Origin: Clavibacter capsici | GTDB taxonomy: Bacteria; Actinomycetota; Actinomycetes; Actinomycetales; Microbacteriaceae | Assembly (NCBI RefSeq): GCF_001280205.1 | Contig: NZ_CP012575.1 | Coordinates: 62,001-126,000 of the forward strand | Length of the DNA: 64,000 nt | Direction of reading: 5' to 3' | Position numbers and translations under genes: made by a program | Shown here: piece after piece, positions 27,929 to 37,394 of the stretch | How positions within the stretch are numbered: position 1 is the first letter of the stretch | How the letters are laid out: the number at the start of each line of letters is the position of its first letter | Notes under the pieces: generated by a model | Told to the model about the DNA's origin: nothing | The model's input: the letters and a program-made list of their open reading frames with translations, nothing else | Database searches by the model: none

Positions 27929-28192
27929 CTAGAAAAGATGCGGCGGATCAGGGTGGAAGTCGCCGCCGTGATCACGGTTGAACCAGCTTTCGGCGGCGAG
28001 CAAGTCAATGTCATCCGTGATTTCACTGGTTGAAGATGTCTGATAAGGCTCATGCGCGCCTCGGATGAGGGCGGTTGAAGATGTCTGCGCGAGCCTGGGT
28101 AAGGCTTGTGGCGTTGACGCGACGATCATAACTCCGACCCCGATTAGCATGAGACCGCCCATGCGACGAATGCCAAAATCAAAATTCAACAT
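27929..28192 (-). CDS. Possible small secreted peptide
   Basis: 87 codons from ATG 28192. The start looks like a signal peptide: IRRMGGLMLIGVGVMIVAST followed by a proline/alanine cut-like site (PQA). The remainder is polar and ends SWFNRDHGGDFHPDPPHLF. No strong ribosome site and no homologue recognised, so it may be chance. Included because small secreted proteins are a theme of this region. Confidence 0.3.
   Translation of the reverse strand: MLNFDFGIRRMGGLMLIGVGVMIVASTPQALPRLAQTSSTALIRGAHEPYQTSSTSEITDDIDLLAAESWFNRDHGGDFHPDPPHLF
28028..28087. repeat. 15-bp direct repeat
   Basis: GGTTGAAGATGTCTG occurs at 28028-28042 and again at 28073-28087, 45 bases apart. It falls inside the weak minus-strand frame, where it would encode a repeated QTSST. 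Confidence 0.7.
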
Positions 28193-28821
28193 GTTGTACC
28201 CGTTTCGTTTCGTTTACATGTCCGATCACACCATAGGCAGTCGTTCCGTAACGCACTAGTTCTCTCCACAGGTGCACGTGCCTCGCGTCATTCGGTGTTC
28301 TACCGCTGGGCGCTATAAGCGGACCTATCTTCGCTGCCTAGTCGCAACGAAGCATGGAGAGAGGACAGAGAGCGCCTGTGACTCTGACCATGCCGTCGGC
28401 CACGCTCCTCTGTGCATGAGGCCGGCAGGCAGGGCCACCTCAACATTCGGGCACGCGGCACGCGCCACGAGTTGCATACGTGCCTGACGCGACCTCACAA
28501 CCAGCATCAAGCTGGCCCGAGTTCGATAAGCAGGTTGCTGCGTCGAGTAGTGCACGGGGGGCGAGCGGTTCGAGGAAAGGCAGCGTGTGCTCCCCGGGTG
28601 GTGCAGTAGGCGACGGCCGTCCCGGGGTCGCATGCCTACCACCTTGAGACGTCTCGCGAACGGCACGCGCGCATGCCCCGATGCGACCGCACGACGTGCC
28701 GAGCGGAGTCCGCTTTGGCCGAGCACGTCGCCAATACGACAAGGGTACAGCGGCAATGCAGGGGGATGCCCTCGAAGTGCTACGAAACAACTTATATCGG
28801 CCCCGTAGTCGAAATAAGAAG

Positions 28822-28864
28822 TGGCCACGTAGTTGATCAACGCATGTGATCAACTACGTGGCCA
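28822..28864 (-). terminator. Perfect 18-bp inverted repeat after the tmRNA gene
   Basis: The arms at 28822-28839 and 28847-28864 are exact reverse complements (TGGCCACGTAGTTGATCA) around the 7-base loop ACGCATG. On the minus strand it lies 43 bases past the tmRNA end and is followed by ACTTCTTATTTC, so it is probably the ssrA terminator. The 18-7-18 geometry also resembles a recombinase core site. Confidence 0.65.
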
Positions 28865-28907
28865 ACGAAGGCGCTTGCTGTGGTAATCGGGTTCGGCTTC
28901 TGTGAAG

Positions 28908-29274
28908 TGGAGATGCGGGGAATCGAACCCCGGTCCGCCGCTACACCATTACGCATTCTACGAGCGTATCCCTAATGCGTTCTACTTGGCCCCGACCCTT
29001 TTCAGGGCTTGTTAGGTCGACAGGCCCATCTTCACTGCGTGTCCCATGCATCCGCGAAGAGTTGATGCATGGCTATTCCTATTAATTACGCCGCATCTAG
29101 TCCTAGGAAGGGGCTAGGGCGACGGATCACTTAAGCTCTCAGTTATGCAACGAGAACGTGATCAGTGCGCTTCAATTCGGCACTTATAATTTGCGGAGAA
29201 CGTTTACGAGATGACTCCGCGTTCTCGACTCGCTTCTCGTAACAGTGGTCACGGCGTCGAAACCGATCATCCCC
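28908..29274 (-). ncRNA. ssrA: Transfer-messenger RNA (tmRNA)
   Basis: On the minus strand the 5' end reads GGGGATGATCGGTTTCGACG and the 3' end GGTTCGATTCCCCGCATCTC plus CA, pairing as a tRNA-like acceptor stem (one G-U) with a T-arm; about 367 nt, a usual tmRNA size. CCA is not encoded. The resume region ATAAGTGCC leads into codons for AELKRTDHVLVA and TAA. Actinobacterial tags usually resemble ANSKRTDFALAA, so KRTD is kept but the end is LVA in place of LAA. tmRNA with SmpB rescues stalled ribosomes and tags the nascent chain for proteolysis. The low-G+C body and divergent tag suggest an element-borne or second copy. Confidence 0.9.
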
Positions 29275-29281
29275 TCACTTG

Positions 29282-30794
29282 AGGTACTCCAACTGCCAAG
29301 TTGGTACCCCTCGGCTCGAACCTCGATGTGAATTTAACAAGCACCATCTACACCCACCGCGCTTGAAGCTGCTGTGGCAGGTGCAGTAGGCGACTGTACG
29401 CGAACCCGCATCCACTGGTGCGGGTTTGTCCACAGGCCTCGGCACGGGGTCTACGAACGGCACGGTCAAGCCTGCGACCGGGGCCGGTGATCGACCGAGC
29501 ACGTACGAGAGGGCGCGCTCGATGCTGGCGGTGATTGGCGCGGAGCGACCTGGGAGGGTGGCTTCCCACCGACCGGGGACCTGAAGTCGACCGGTTCGAG
29601 CTCGTTAAGAGAGGACGGGCACGTGCAACTGCGCTTCACCGGGCTGCACGTGCCCGGTCGGACTCTCTTTAGGTGCAGTTGTGCCCTCCAGCCCAAGAGG
29701 ATCGCGTTGCTGCCGCGGCCCACTAGATCGAGGACGCGCGCCGTCTACCTTGCGGAGTCCGATGGCGCCGCCGTCGCGGCAGAGCTCGGCTCGGGTGCTT
29801 GGCGGCCTATCAGGATCATGTGTTCCGCGCAGCGGCCGGGGGAGAGGCACTCGTGGGTGCGGCTAGGGGGTCCCGACTGATGTGACGGCGGTGGCCAACC
29901 GAGCACCGCTCAAGCGCCAAGCCCACTGCCCGTGAAATGGATGACCGAGGAGGTGCTGCTTCGTGAGGAGCCACATCATGTAGAAGGGCAGTCTGCACCT
30001 TGGAGTACCCGCGACAAGTTTACGTTCAATTGTAGGCGTGACGTGGCAGGATGACGAGGTCCCCGTCTGGCTTGCGGCCAGACCGAGATCGGTCTAGTGA
30101 TTCTGCTTATTGTCCGCCATGCGATTCCGAGCGTATCTCGAGGAGGAGTGGATGGTTGCGGCTACCGCATTTGTCGACGCCGACCGGGGCTCAATATGTC
30201 GCGGCGCCGACTCCACGCCCGTAACCATCGACGAGATCGATCCTCAGTCACGGAGGAAGACCGTGTGCTTTATTGTCGGGGGAGCACGGTGACAAAAATA
30301 ATGCTTCAGAAACTCGACCTCCCACCGATCGATGACGGATATGGTGCTGGTGACCTCCTAGCGCGTGAAGGGGGGGGCACGACGCTGTGACATTATCCTG
30401 TGTTAGGGCCCCTTTTCGGCGTGCTACGAAGTGGGGGCCTTCGAACTCGTCGTTGCCTGTCAGGAACAGATCCACAAAGGCGGAGAACCGCACCGCCTGC
30501 ACAGGGGGGGCTCCAGACCTGCAATCATGGCCGAACGGGACTCTACAAGCCACGACGTTTTGTTACCCAGTGTGATACGGCTTGCGCCGCAAGCTACGCT
30601 ATCCGATTGTAGCGTCTCAGACTTACCGACGACGGCTCTACCGTCATTAGATTGGCCAACTACCCGTAGCCGTCGCGTTGTAGTTTGTATCTAGCTACCC
30701 ATGTCGGTCGCGACACCGGGCTGTAATTGACCATGCGTTTACTGACTGCAGTCGAGTCGCCCGATGGCGCAGAGCCTATGCCTATCATTAGTAG
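29282..30794. other. Mostly non-coding 1.5-kb stretch with hairpins
   Basis: No convincing gene is seen. Structures: an imperfect hairpin at 29283-29308 (CCAACT/AGTTGG core) just before the tmRNA, and a larger imperfect inverted repeat at 29606-29671. Open frames here lack ribosome sites and protein-like composition. Confidence 0.5.
29606..29671. repeat. 66-base imperfect inverted repeat
   Basis: GGGCACGTGCA (29617-29627) and TGCACGTGCCC (29645-29655) are exact 11-bp arms; outside them TTAAGAGAG and CTCTCTTTA extend the stem imperfectly. Related CAGTTG/GTGCCC sequence follows. It could be a remnant of a mobile or recombination site. Confidence 0.6.
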
Positions 30795-32054
30795 TCACCC
30801 CGCAGAGTCACAGACACGTGTGCGTCGAAGTAGCGAGGCCCGCGTGGTATTGATCAACGGACGCTCTAGGCAGCGGAGAGCCAGCCATGCAAAACCACTG
30901 ATAAGCAGAGTACCCAGACCTGCAGCTATCTGAAGCGTTTCCGTATCGAAATTGTCCGCCAGGAGCGCTGCGGCCTGATAGCCGAGTGGCATGGCCGCCA
31001 AAGAAATGAATGCATCGACAGCAAGTGCTGAGCCAAGCTTTCCCTGAGGGATACGGATTTGAATCTCGTTGTAGTAGTGGACTGCCCATGCTCCGACTGC
31101 AAAGCCGGCCAACGCGGCGCTTGGCGCTGTCAAGAACACCCCGCCGGAGGCGTAGAGTCCCAGTGCGATGATTGGAGCGGCCCTACCGCTAAGGAACAAA
31201 AAAGGCGTCGAGCCTGCTGCCTTCAGTTTTTTACGTCGATGACGGAGTACGCCCACGAGGTTGCCTAGACCAAACCCTCCGAGGATGAATGCCCACGCGT
31301 TGCTGCCCAGTACTGGGTCGGCTGAAACGATGCGTGGACCACTTAGCTGATAAAAACCTGCAGATAAGGCGATCAATAGAATGGAGGAAAGCTGTGTGGT
31401 TGCAAACCAGGGCGATAAGAGAGGGTGCGACTTCAGGGCTTGTCGTTGGTGTGATCTGCGCTCGGAGAGGTGCTTAAGTTGCGGCAGCTGAGTAAGGAAT
31501 ACTGTGCTGAATATGTTTAAAATGGCAAGAGCTACCAGGAGGGTCTGATACGGCCATTGGCTTATCCAAAATGCCGAGATCATTGGTGCGAGTACCGCCA
31601 CAGGCGTGAGTACGGCTCTCAATGAGGAAAGGGATGCCTGGAGGTGCTCGTGTTTGACTAACTGAGGAATTATGCTTTGTGTACTTGGGCCGTTGAGTCC
31701 AGCCAGTCCGCCCATAATCACGGCTACCATAACGTACATTGTGTCATTTGGTGGCTGGAGTGTGAAACTCACTCCGAAGAGCGCATATGCCACGGCGGTT
31801 GCGCACTGGACGAGAATGATGTACGCGCGCCTGTTTAGGCGATCTAACGCTACTCCTCCGACCGGGAGCATGGCGAGCTGCGCAATGACTAGGGCGGAGA
31901 GCGCTTGGGCAAGTGCGTCGGCATTTAAACCACCTTCTCGGGGCCCAAGGGTGAGGATTATGGGAACGGCCGTCTGCGAGATGGCAGCAACGACTCGACT
32001 GCTAGCAAGGGCCACAAAGCTACAATCCGCGAACTGAGGGGGGCGTAAAGACAT
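30795..32054 (-). CDS. MFS transporter
   Basis: 419 residues with about 12 helices; ATG 32054 is preceded by TTGAGG on the minus strand. The pattern fits the MFS_3/EntS-like branch: an R-rich loop after helix 2 (GVALDRLNRRAYIILVQCAT), GGLAGLNGPSTQSIIPQLV between helices 4 and 5, and a weakly conserved second half. It probably exports a small molecule or peptide. DNA is clearly A+T-richer than the sugar operon, indicating separate acquisition. No biosynthesis genes adjoin, so the substrate is unknown. Confidence 0.8.
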   Translation of the reverse strand: MSLRPPQFADCSFVALASSRVVAAISQTAVPIILTLGPREGGLNADALAQALSALVIAQLAMLPVGGVALDRLNRRAYIILVQCATAVAYALFGVSFTLQPPNDTMYVMVAVIMGGLAGLNGPSTQSIIPQLVKHEHLQASLSSLRAVLTPVAVLAPMISAFWISQWPYQTLLVALAILNIFSTVFLTQLPQLKHLSERRSHQRQALKSHPLLSPWFATTQLSSILLIALSAGFYQLSGPRIVSADPVLGSNAWAFILGGFGLGNLVGVLRHRRKKLKAAGSTPFLFLSGRAAPIIALGLYASGGVFLTAPSAALAGFAVGAWAVHYYNEIQIRIPQGKLGSALAVDAFISLAAMPLGYQAAALLADNFDTETLQIAAGLGTLLISGFAWLALRCLERPLINTTRASLLRRTRVCDSAG

Positions 32055-32834
32055 GAATATACCTCAAGTGTGTGTTGTGCTGCGAATATCATCACTTACG
32101 GTTCGTCATAGAAGGATAAACGTGGTGCGCGCTCTCGGCAGCGTGTCTGTTCTTGCAATTCGTCGTGGCGATGGGCGCCACTTGGTGACATATTCAGATC
32201 CGCTATAAGGCGCCGTCTTTATTGCGTCGGAACCGCGACGCCAGTAATGGGAGCACCAACTTAGATGACCAGCGCTAGACGGCGCTCGAGTTATTAACAG
32301 GAATGGTCGCTGTATGTCAGCCCATGCTCCTCAAGCGTGCCGAAGCATCATGTTCGTCGTCTGCGGACGCTGCATGGCGAGCTCGCCATGCAGTACCTCG
32401 GAGACCCGCCCCCACAGGCGGATCGTCAGTCGGACTGATCGCTGCCCTGCCCCTCGGAGCATGCATGACGGGTGCCGCCGGCACCGGCTCCTAGCCGACA
32501 TGGTGGACGTCCCTGACCCTCGGCCAACATCCACTCGATGCCAGCTTTGTAAGACCTCGTGTGCAAGGTTCGATCTACGAAGAACCTCAACGAGGACCTC
32601 ACCCAGCTCGCCTTCGCCGGGGCGTCTGAGAGTCCAAGATCATTTCAAAAAGTCCGTGATGCCGACGAGCTTCAAGACGCCGCGACGGGGAACGGTCGGA
32701 CCCTTCCACGGGACCCCCGCGTCTACGGCCATCGCGACCTGGCGAGGGTCTTGCCGCCTGGACGTGTGAGCAAGGGCCACCGTAGAGAAGTGACACGGGC
32801 ACGTCAGTCACCGCTCCGCGAGCCGCACGGCCCC
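32055..32834. other. Intergenic, with a possible lipoprotein-signal relic
   Basis: The upstream region of the MFS gene. Around 32430-32490 one plus frame reads GLIAALPLGACMTGAAGTGS, which looks like a lipoprotein signal peptide with an LGAC lipobox, but the frame stops at once. No intact gene. Confidence 0.35.
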
Positions 32835-33380
32835 ATGGACGTCGCCGTATCCGCGACGTGCGTCCTCCTCGGCATCACCACTGCCGCGCGGACCGCCACC
32901 TTCGCTCACGCCACCAACGACAGCACATCCGCCCATGAGCACTCGGCCTTGCCGGTCAGCCGCACTATCATCCCCGCCACGGACGGCCCCGGCTTTGGCG
33001 CCTTCACCCTCTCCGCGCCGCAGGACGCCGGCGAGAGTGCCCTCGTCGCAGTTGTCATCGCATCCTCGCCCAAGAGCTTGCGGTGCCACCTAAAGCGGCT
33101 GAGCGCCGACCTCCTCGGACAGGGCTTCATCGTGGTCGACATCGATACCGCGGTGGCTACGGCCTCCCGAACCGGCGCTCCTCGGAGACGCTCGCCGCGG
33201 CCAAGCCCCTCGCAACCGCCAGTCCGTCAAGGACCAGGTCTGGTGGGCAAATACCAGCATCGTCGGGTATTTACTCGCCGGCGGCGGCGCGCTCCCGTCC
33301 GCCGTGCACCAGCACTGCCTCGAGATGGGTCGCACGCGACCATGGCGCAGTTGCCGGCCAACTACCCGTTCGCGCTAGGA
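32835..33380 (+). pseudogene. Secreted alpha/beta hydrolase (cutinase/polyesterase-like) relic
   Basis: From ATG 32835 there is a signal-peptide-like start, then TIIPATDGPGFGAFTLSAPQ, LVAVVIASSPKSLRCHLKRL and GFIVVDIDTAVATASRTG, the order of beta strands in secreted dienelactone hydrolase/cutinase-like enzymes. After a frameshift near 33190 the nucleophile-elbow region reads QSVKDQV then SIVGYLLAGGGALPSA, where relatives have GxSxGGGG; the catalytic serine is replaced by leucine. The His and the C-terminal part are not recognisable. Dead gene. Confidence 0.5.
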
Positions 33381-33911
33381 GGACTTGAGGGGCAAGGCAG
33401 CTCCCGGGTTGCTCGCACTTTCACGAGCTGCGTGCAAGACCCGGGTCATCACCAGCACCGTCCCCGAGCTCGGCGACGACCACGCCGCGGCTCTCACCTC
33501 CATGCGCTTCTTGCGCGGGAAGGCGTTCTCGTCCTGCGGCGACCGCGCTCCGAGACTTGCACTCACGAGCCGAGCTGGACCGGGTGCTCACTGTGGAGCG
33601 CACCGATAACACCTACGCCACCCTCCATCGAGCGCTTGGTCGCGTCGTCACCCCGGTCGACGGCCCGACGGCGGAGAGGGCGTGGGCGAACGTCTATGGG
33701 ATGCAAGTGTGTTCCCAGGGGCGCAAACGCTGCGATGACCAATGAGCTCCGTGGATGGGACTCATGGGAACGGGCGTGGCCAGTCGACGACGATACCGCC
33801 CTAGGTCCCGCCCCTCCACCCGCTACCCGCGAGGGAGACAACCACGCGAGAGTAGATCGACGCTAGCTTCGGCTCGCTCAACATCGCGACGATCGCTGCC
33901 GGAGGCGCCCG
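33381..33911. other. Gene debris
   Basis: Several coding-like runs in shifting frames (for example STVPELGDDHAAALTSMRFL near 33460-33520, and TYATLHRALGRVVTPVDGP near 33610-33665) but no intact gene and no family that I can name. Confidence 0.35.
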
Positions 33912-34405
33912 CTAGTACCCCAATCGGACGGCGGTCGTCGCGGTCATGCCCGAGAAGAATCGACACGTGCACCCGGTCCTCGCGCGCTCATGCTGATACC
34001 GGTTCGCCGTCGACCGGGATGCCCGGATCACCGCCCCGGTGATCGGGTTGATCCAAGCCAACGGCGGCGATCCCTGCCGGCGCAGCATCCAGGAGATTGT
34101 CCGGGCCAGGACCGACGTCACCGGCGCCAACCGGGCCGGACCTGCCCGTAACCGGGACCGCGCCTCCAGCACGACGCGTTCCCGCTCCGGGGTCGTTTTG
34201 GTCAGCATCGAACTAGGCCTGGACGACCGATCCGACAGCCCTCGCAGCCACTCGGCACAGAACCGTTTCACCCACCGATGCGTGGAATGGCGCGACACCC
34301 CGAGCTCGCGCACGACAGACGTCACCGGCGAGCGATCATACACCTCCGGCCGCACGAGGAGAACCACCCCCGTAAACCGTCAAACGAGCATCACCGTGGG
34401 ACATC
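33912..34405 (-). mobile_element. IS481-family transposase, truncated and frameshifted
   Basis: On the minus strand ATG 34405 opens MSHGDARLTVYG, the usual start of IS481 transposases, then a frameshift at a GGGG run; the next frame carries VVRELGVSRHSTHRWVKRF (HTH), GLSDRSSRPSSMLTKTTPER, ISWMLRRQGSPPLAWINPIT and TANRYQHERARTG. The DDE catalytic domain that should follow is missing. No terminal inverted repeats were found. An inactive relic. Confidence 0.8.
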
Positions 34406-34667
34406 GAGGCAACCTGACGATGGTTCATATCAGTAGCTCGGTCAAGCCAGGAGACCTCCCCACTCGCCCCGAACTGTCGCCAACGTCGTGGCCGAGTACA
34501 ACTAGGAGGCGGCCACGGTTCTCGCAGCCGCCTTCGGTAGCCGGCCGCACAGATCTTGTCCGTCCCCGTGCCGTCGCGGGGCACGTGCGTGACGTCTACG
34601 ACCGTGATCCTTATCGGTGAGCACGTCCTCCCATCGGGTTTTCTCCGGCTCAGGCCGACGTCGGCTG

Positions 34668-34679
34668 CCCCCCCCCCCC
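34668..34679. repeat. Run of 12 cytosines
   Basis: A homopolymer of 12 C lies 56 bases past the lsr2 stop. It is non-coding here; such runs are prone to slippage and to sequencing error. Confidence 0.85.
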
Positions 34680-34690
34680 GACGGCTGAAG

Positions 34691-34713
34691 GGCCGGCCCG
34701 TGGCGGGCCAGCC
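34691..34713 (-). terminator. Hairpin downstream of lsr2
   Basis: GGCCGGCCCG and CGGGCCAGCC pair around TGG with one G-U type mismatch, 22 bases after the lsr2 stop codon. A strong GC stem without a long U-tract, as is common in actinobacteria. Confidence 0.55.
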
Positions 34714-34734
34714 TCCTCCTCCCTGCAGCTCGCT

Positions 34735-35082
34735 CTAGCTGTTCGCGCGGTACTCCTCGAGTAGGTGCACGGAGATGCGTCCGCGCTCGGAGACCTTGTG
34801 GCCGCGCTTGCGCAGCCACTCGCGTGCAGCGCCGAGGTCTTGCTTCGGTGTCAAACCTGCGGAGCCGTGCGGTGCCGCCGTACCGGCGGCCGCGCGGCCG
34901 AGGCGGTGGCCCTTATCGATGTAGTCCTCGAGCGCGGTTCGCAACTTAGCGGCGTTGTCATCGCTGAGGTCGATCTCGTAGTTGACGCCATCGAGCGCGA
35001 ACGAGATGCTCTCGCCCTGGCCCTCCTCGATGGGCATACCGTGGATGTCGTCAACGAGCGTGGTCAGCACTTTGCGGGCCAT
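34735..35082 (-). CDS. lsr2: Lsr2 nucleoid-associated protein
   Basis: 115 residues; ATG 35082 has GGGGAGGAAA upstream. The N-terminal half (MARKVLTTLVDDIHG, then GESISFALDGVNYEIDLSDD and AAKLRTALEDYIDKG) is the dimerisation domain; the C-terminal domain ends VREWLRKRGHKVSERGRISV-like, where the RGR acts as an AT-hook-like DNA-binding motif. Lsr2 bridges DNA and silences A+T-rich, horizontally acquired genes. Encoded in an island whose protease genes are A+T-richer, it could control them or help the imported DNA to be tolerated. Intact and of usual length. Confidence 0.95.
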   Translation of the reverse strand: MARKVLTTLVDDIHGMPIEEGQGESISFALDGVNYEIDLSDDNAAKLRTALEDYIDKGHRLGRAAAGTAAPHGSAGLTPKQDLGAAREWLRKRGHKVSERGRISVHLLEEYRANS

Positions 35083-35232
35083 GTGATTTCCTCCCCATAC
35101 GGATTCAGCACGGTAACGATGTGCTAAATCATACGATACATGGCCAGCTGGCGCAGCGCACTTATCACGGTCGTACTTTGTCCACCGCACTCATCCTTGG
35201 GTCAGGGGAGCGAGGGCCCCGGCGGCTGTCGT

Positions 35233-35382
35233 TTAGGCTGTTCGCGCCCGAGATATCTCGTAGTGCTCGAGGTCGTGCGCGACCTGAAGTGACTCACGGT
35301 CAAGAAGCCTAATCAGATCATCCGTCGGCAAGTGATGGCCGAGCGGGTTGCCCTGTTCGTCCGGTATGGGGCGTGCCTGCAT
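35233..35382 (-). CDS. Possible short protein, unknown
   Basis: 49 codons from ATG 35382 read ARPIPDEQGNPLGHHLPTDD then LIRLLDRESLQVAHDLEHYE and end ISRARTA. The composition is protein-like, but there is no clear ribosome site and no family is recognised. It may be a fragment. Confidence 0.25.
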   Translation of the reverse strand: MQARPIPDEQGNPLGHHLPTDDLIRLLDRESLQVAHDLEHYEISRARTA

Positions 35383-35793
35383 GCGATCGTGAACCCCGCC
35401 CGGCGCTACGTGCGTGTTTTGGCGTCGCCGTCGGGAGGCGTCACTTGTCCGGGTCGCCTTCCTTCGCGGTCGGATCCGCGCAGGTAAAGGCGCTTCCCGA
35501 CAGCACCATCTCGATCTCAATTGCGGCGTCGGGCTGGTATAGGAAGTATGACGGCCTTCCGGTCTAAGTCCAGCCCCACTCTCAGTAGCCCACGCCCAAC
35601 CAAGGCCGCTAACGCAACCTGTGCATAGAAATCGTGCGGTTTGCTTAGTTCTGCAAAAATATGGTCCGACAGTAATCCGTGGACAAGGCCTTGGTGGGCA
35701 CCAACCGTTGACGAGCGTGACTCACGGATTACCCGAGCATACTCACTGCTATATGTAAATAAATTGCATCACAACCTGACATTGGAGAATTGC

Positions 35794-36669
35794 TTGCTTG
35801 ATTTACATACATCCTTTACGGCTCGTTTGTTTCGCTTGGGTATCGCGGCCGCACTCGCGCTACTGATATGCGCAACTCCTCTGATCGCAATACCATCTTC
35901 CGCGCAGGCGGCGGGAGCGTCTCGTACGTCGCTTCCCATTGTTGCGGGCACTAAGCTTACTTTCAGCCAGCCACCACATCCGGGTACCTACGCTGCGGAC
36001 TCATATTGTACCGCCGGCGCAGTCTTCAAGTCCACCACATATTTATCGAGGCTTCTTCCGTACTCCGCGGCATCACGGTATGTACTTACTGCCAAGCACT
36101 GCGGACAGGTGGGAGCCGATGTCAGCGTGGGGGAGGATGCTGTGGGGAAAGTTATCTGGGCGTCACCGGATCGAGATCTCGAACTGATTAAGGTGGATCC
36201 GGAAGCGCATCGTAATACGCATTGCGGCCCCACCTACGGAGGTGCAAGTAGATGTAGTGTAATCCAGACCTTCACACCGAGAGCCGTCGGGAAGATCATC
36301 CTCGATTTACCGTATACGCTTAACTTTGAGCGAGCAATACCCATTGCGGGAGTAGGCACTCCAACTAATACAACTCGAATATGTACATCTGGTTACCGCA
36401 CGGGACCGAATTGCACCTTTCGTCTGGTAAACCTTCCACCACGAGAAGAAGAACAAGCCAAAGCCCGGGGTCAAAAAGTGATGCGTAGCGAATCCGCTGG
36501 TACGGATCAGGGAGATTCCGGTGGACCGGTCAGTGACCCGAGTGGTGTCCTCTTTGGTATCCATCACGGCTCTGCCGACCCTACTCGCTTCGCGAACGTC
36601 GGTATATACACACCTATCTCCGAGTTTTTGACAGAGCAGCCCAACTATGCACTTGCACCTGCAAGTTAG
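35794..36669 (+). CDS. Chp/Pat-1-like secreted serine protease
   Basis: 291 residues if started at TTG 35794, which has GGAG at 35784-35787; the open frame runs back to 35641 but that extension has no ribosome site and spoils the signal peptide. Signal peptide FRLGIAAALALLICATPLIA... cut near SAQAAG. Catalytic motifs: VLTAKHCGQ (His), SPDRDLELIKVDP (Asp), GTDQGDSGGPVSDP (Ser). Six or so cysteines suggest disulfides. Two homologues lie at 41894-42754 and 46405-47250, with matching length and the end EFLTEQPNYALAP. In Clavibacter this family includes virulence and host-recognition factors; that role is inferred here. DNA is A+T-richer than the window. Confidence 0.85.
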   Translation: MLDLHTSFTARLFRLGIAAALALLICATPLIAIPSSAQAAGASRTSLPIVAGTKLTFSQPPHPGTYAADSYCTAGAVFKSTTYLSRLLPYSAASRYVLTAKHCGQVGADVSVGEDAVGKVIWASPDRDLELIKVDPEAHRNTHCGPTYGGASRCSVIQTFTPRAVGKIILDLPYTLNFERAIPIAGVGTPTNTTRICTSGYRTGPNCTFRLVNLPPREEEQAKARGQKVMRSESAGTDQGDSGGPVSDPSGVLFGIHHGSADPTRFANVGIYTPISEFLTEQPNYALAPAS

Positions 36670-37394
36670 GCGATTAGCAAAACTCGGCATCACGGTACTC
36701 GCTGCTGTCGTTTTAACATGCATCTTCTCCTCTGCCTCGAACTAGCCCACTTTGCAGTGATCGGGATCACAATACAGTCCACTTCTTATGACAATTTGAA
36801 AAGCTATTCTTGGTCGGCCGCTGCGTTCGCGGGTGCTGCCATCAGCGTGGCACCGCCCGTTTGCAGCTAACGCGTTGCCCGTAGACAACGCCGAGTACTC
36901 GAAGCGTCAACCTACCTAATCGATGTCATCGAGGTTTCTCGGTGCGCCTGTGTCCTATATTAATAGCGCTTGGGGGCGTAGCGAGGACTCTGTGCCTATC
37001 ACGAACACCCAGAAATCGCCTGCTTCGCGCGGGCGGAGTCTGACGGGACCAATGCGACGTCCCCCGGCGCCTACGAATCGGTGATGGCCACCATGGGGCG
37101 TGGCATGCCTGCGGATACGCCAAACGTGGTACATAGACCATGTCGCCAACGCGATGGTTGCGTGCACGCTGCTGCGAGAGGACGGGTGCCTACAGGCCGA
37201 TGAGCTCAGCGGATTCCTGCGGGGCATGCCTTTCGGGACAGTCGTCGGGCCGTCCAAGTTGACGCTGGGCGTGCTCCCAAACAGCTTTAGCGCTATCGTC
37301 CCCCGCAGTGCTGACGTGTGCGCACGCCTCGACCTCCCCGAACTCGCGCTCCGAGACGCGCTTCCGGCGGATGTGCCACCGCGACTACTATTAG
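36670..37394. other. Intergenic with a truncated signal peptide
   Basis: ATG 36647 opens a 32-codon frame (LAKLGITVLAAVVLTCIFSS) overlapping the protease end and stopping at 36743, which looks like a signal peptide whose gene has been lost. The rest has short protein-like runs such as ESVMATMGRGMPADTPNVVH near 37076-37135, without an intact gene. Confidence 0.35.

Larger units (their letters stand above)
27351..28821. other. Largely non-coding 1.5-kb stretch
   Basis: No confident gene. The best candidate is the minus-strand frame at 27929-28192, listed separately. Elsewhere there are only short random-looking frames. Base composition is lower in G+C than the flanks, typical of imported DNA. 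Confidence 0.5.

Noticed and set aside
28822-28864. A loxP-type recombination site as primary call
   Set aside because: The T-rich tail on the ssrA side and the position right after the tmRNA favour a terminator; no second copy or recombinase is visible.
32559-33866. A 435-codon plus frame taken as one gene
   Set aside because: Only about 110 codons in the middle look like protein; the rest is arginine/proline-rich and the hydrolase family continues in other frames, so it is scored as a relic.
35641-35793. N-terminal extension of the first Chp-like protease
   Set aside because: It lacks a ribosome site, would place 51 polar residues before the signal peptide, and the TTG at 35794 with GGAG gives a length like the other two copies.
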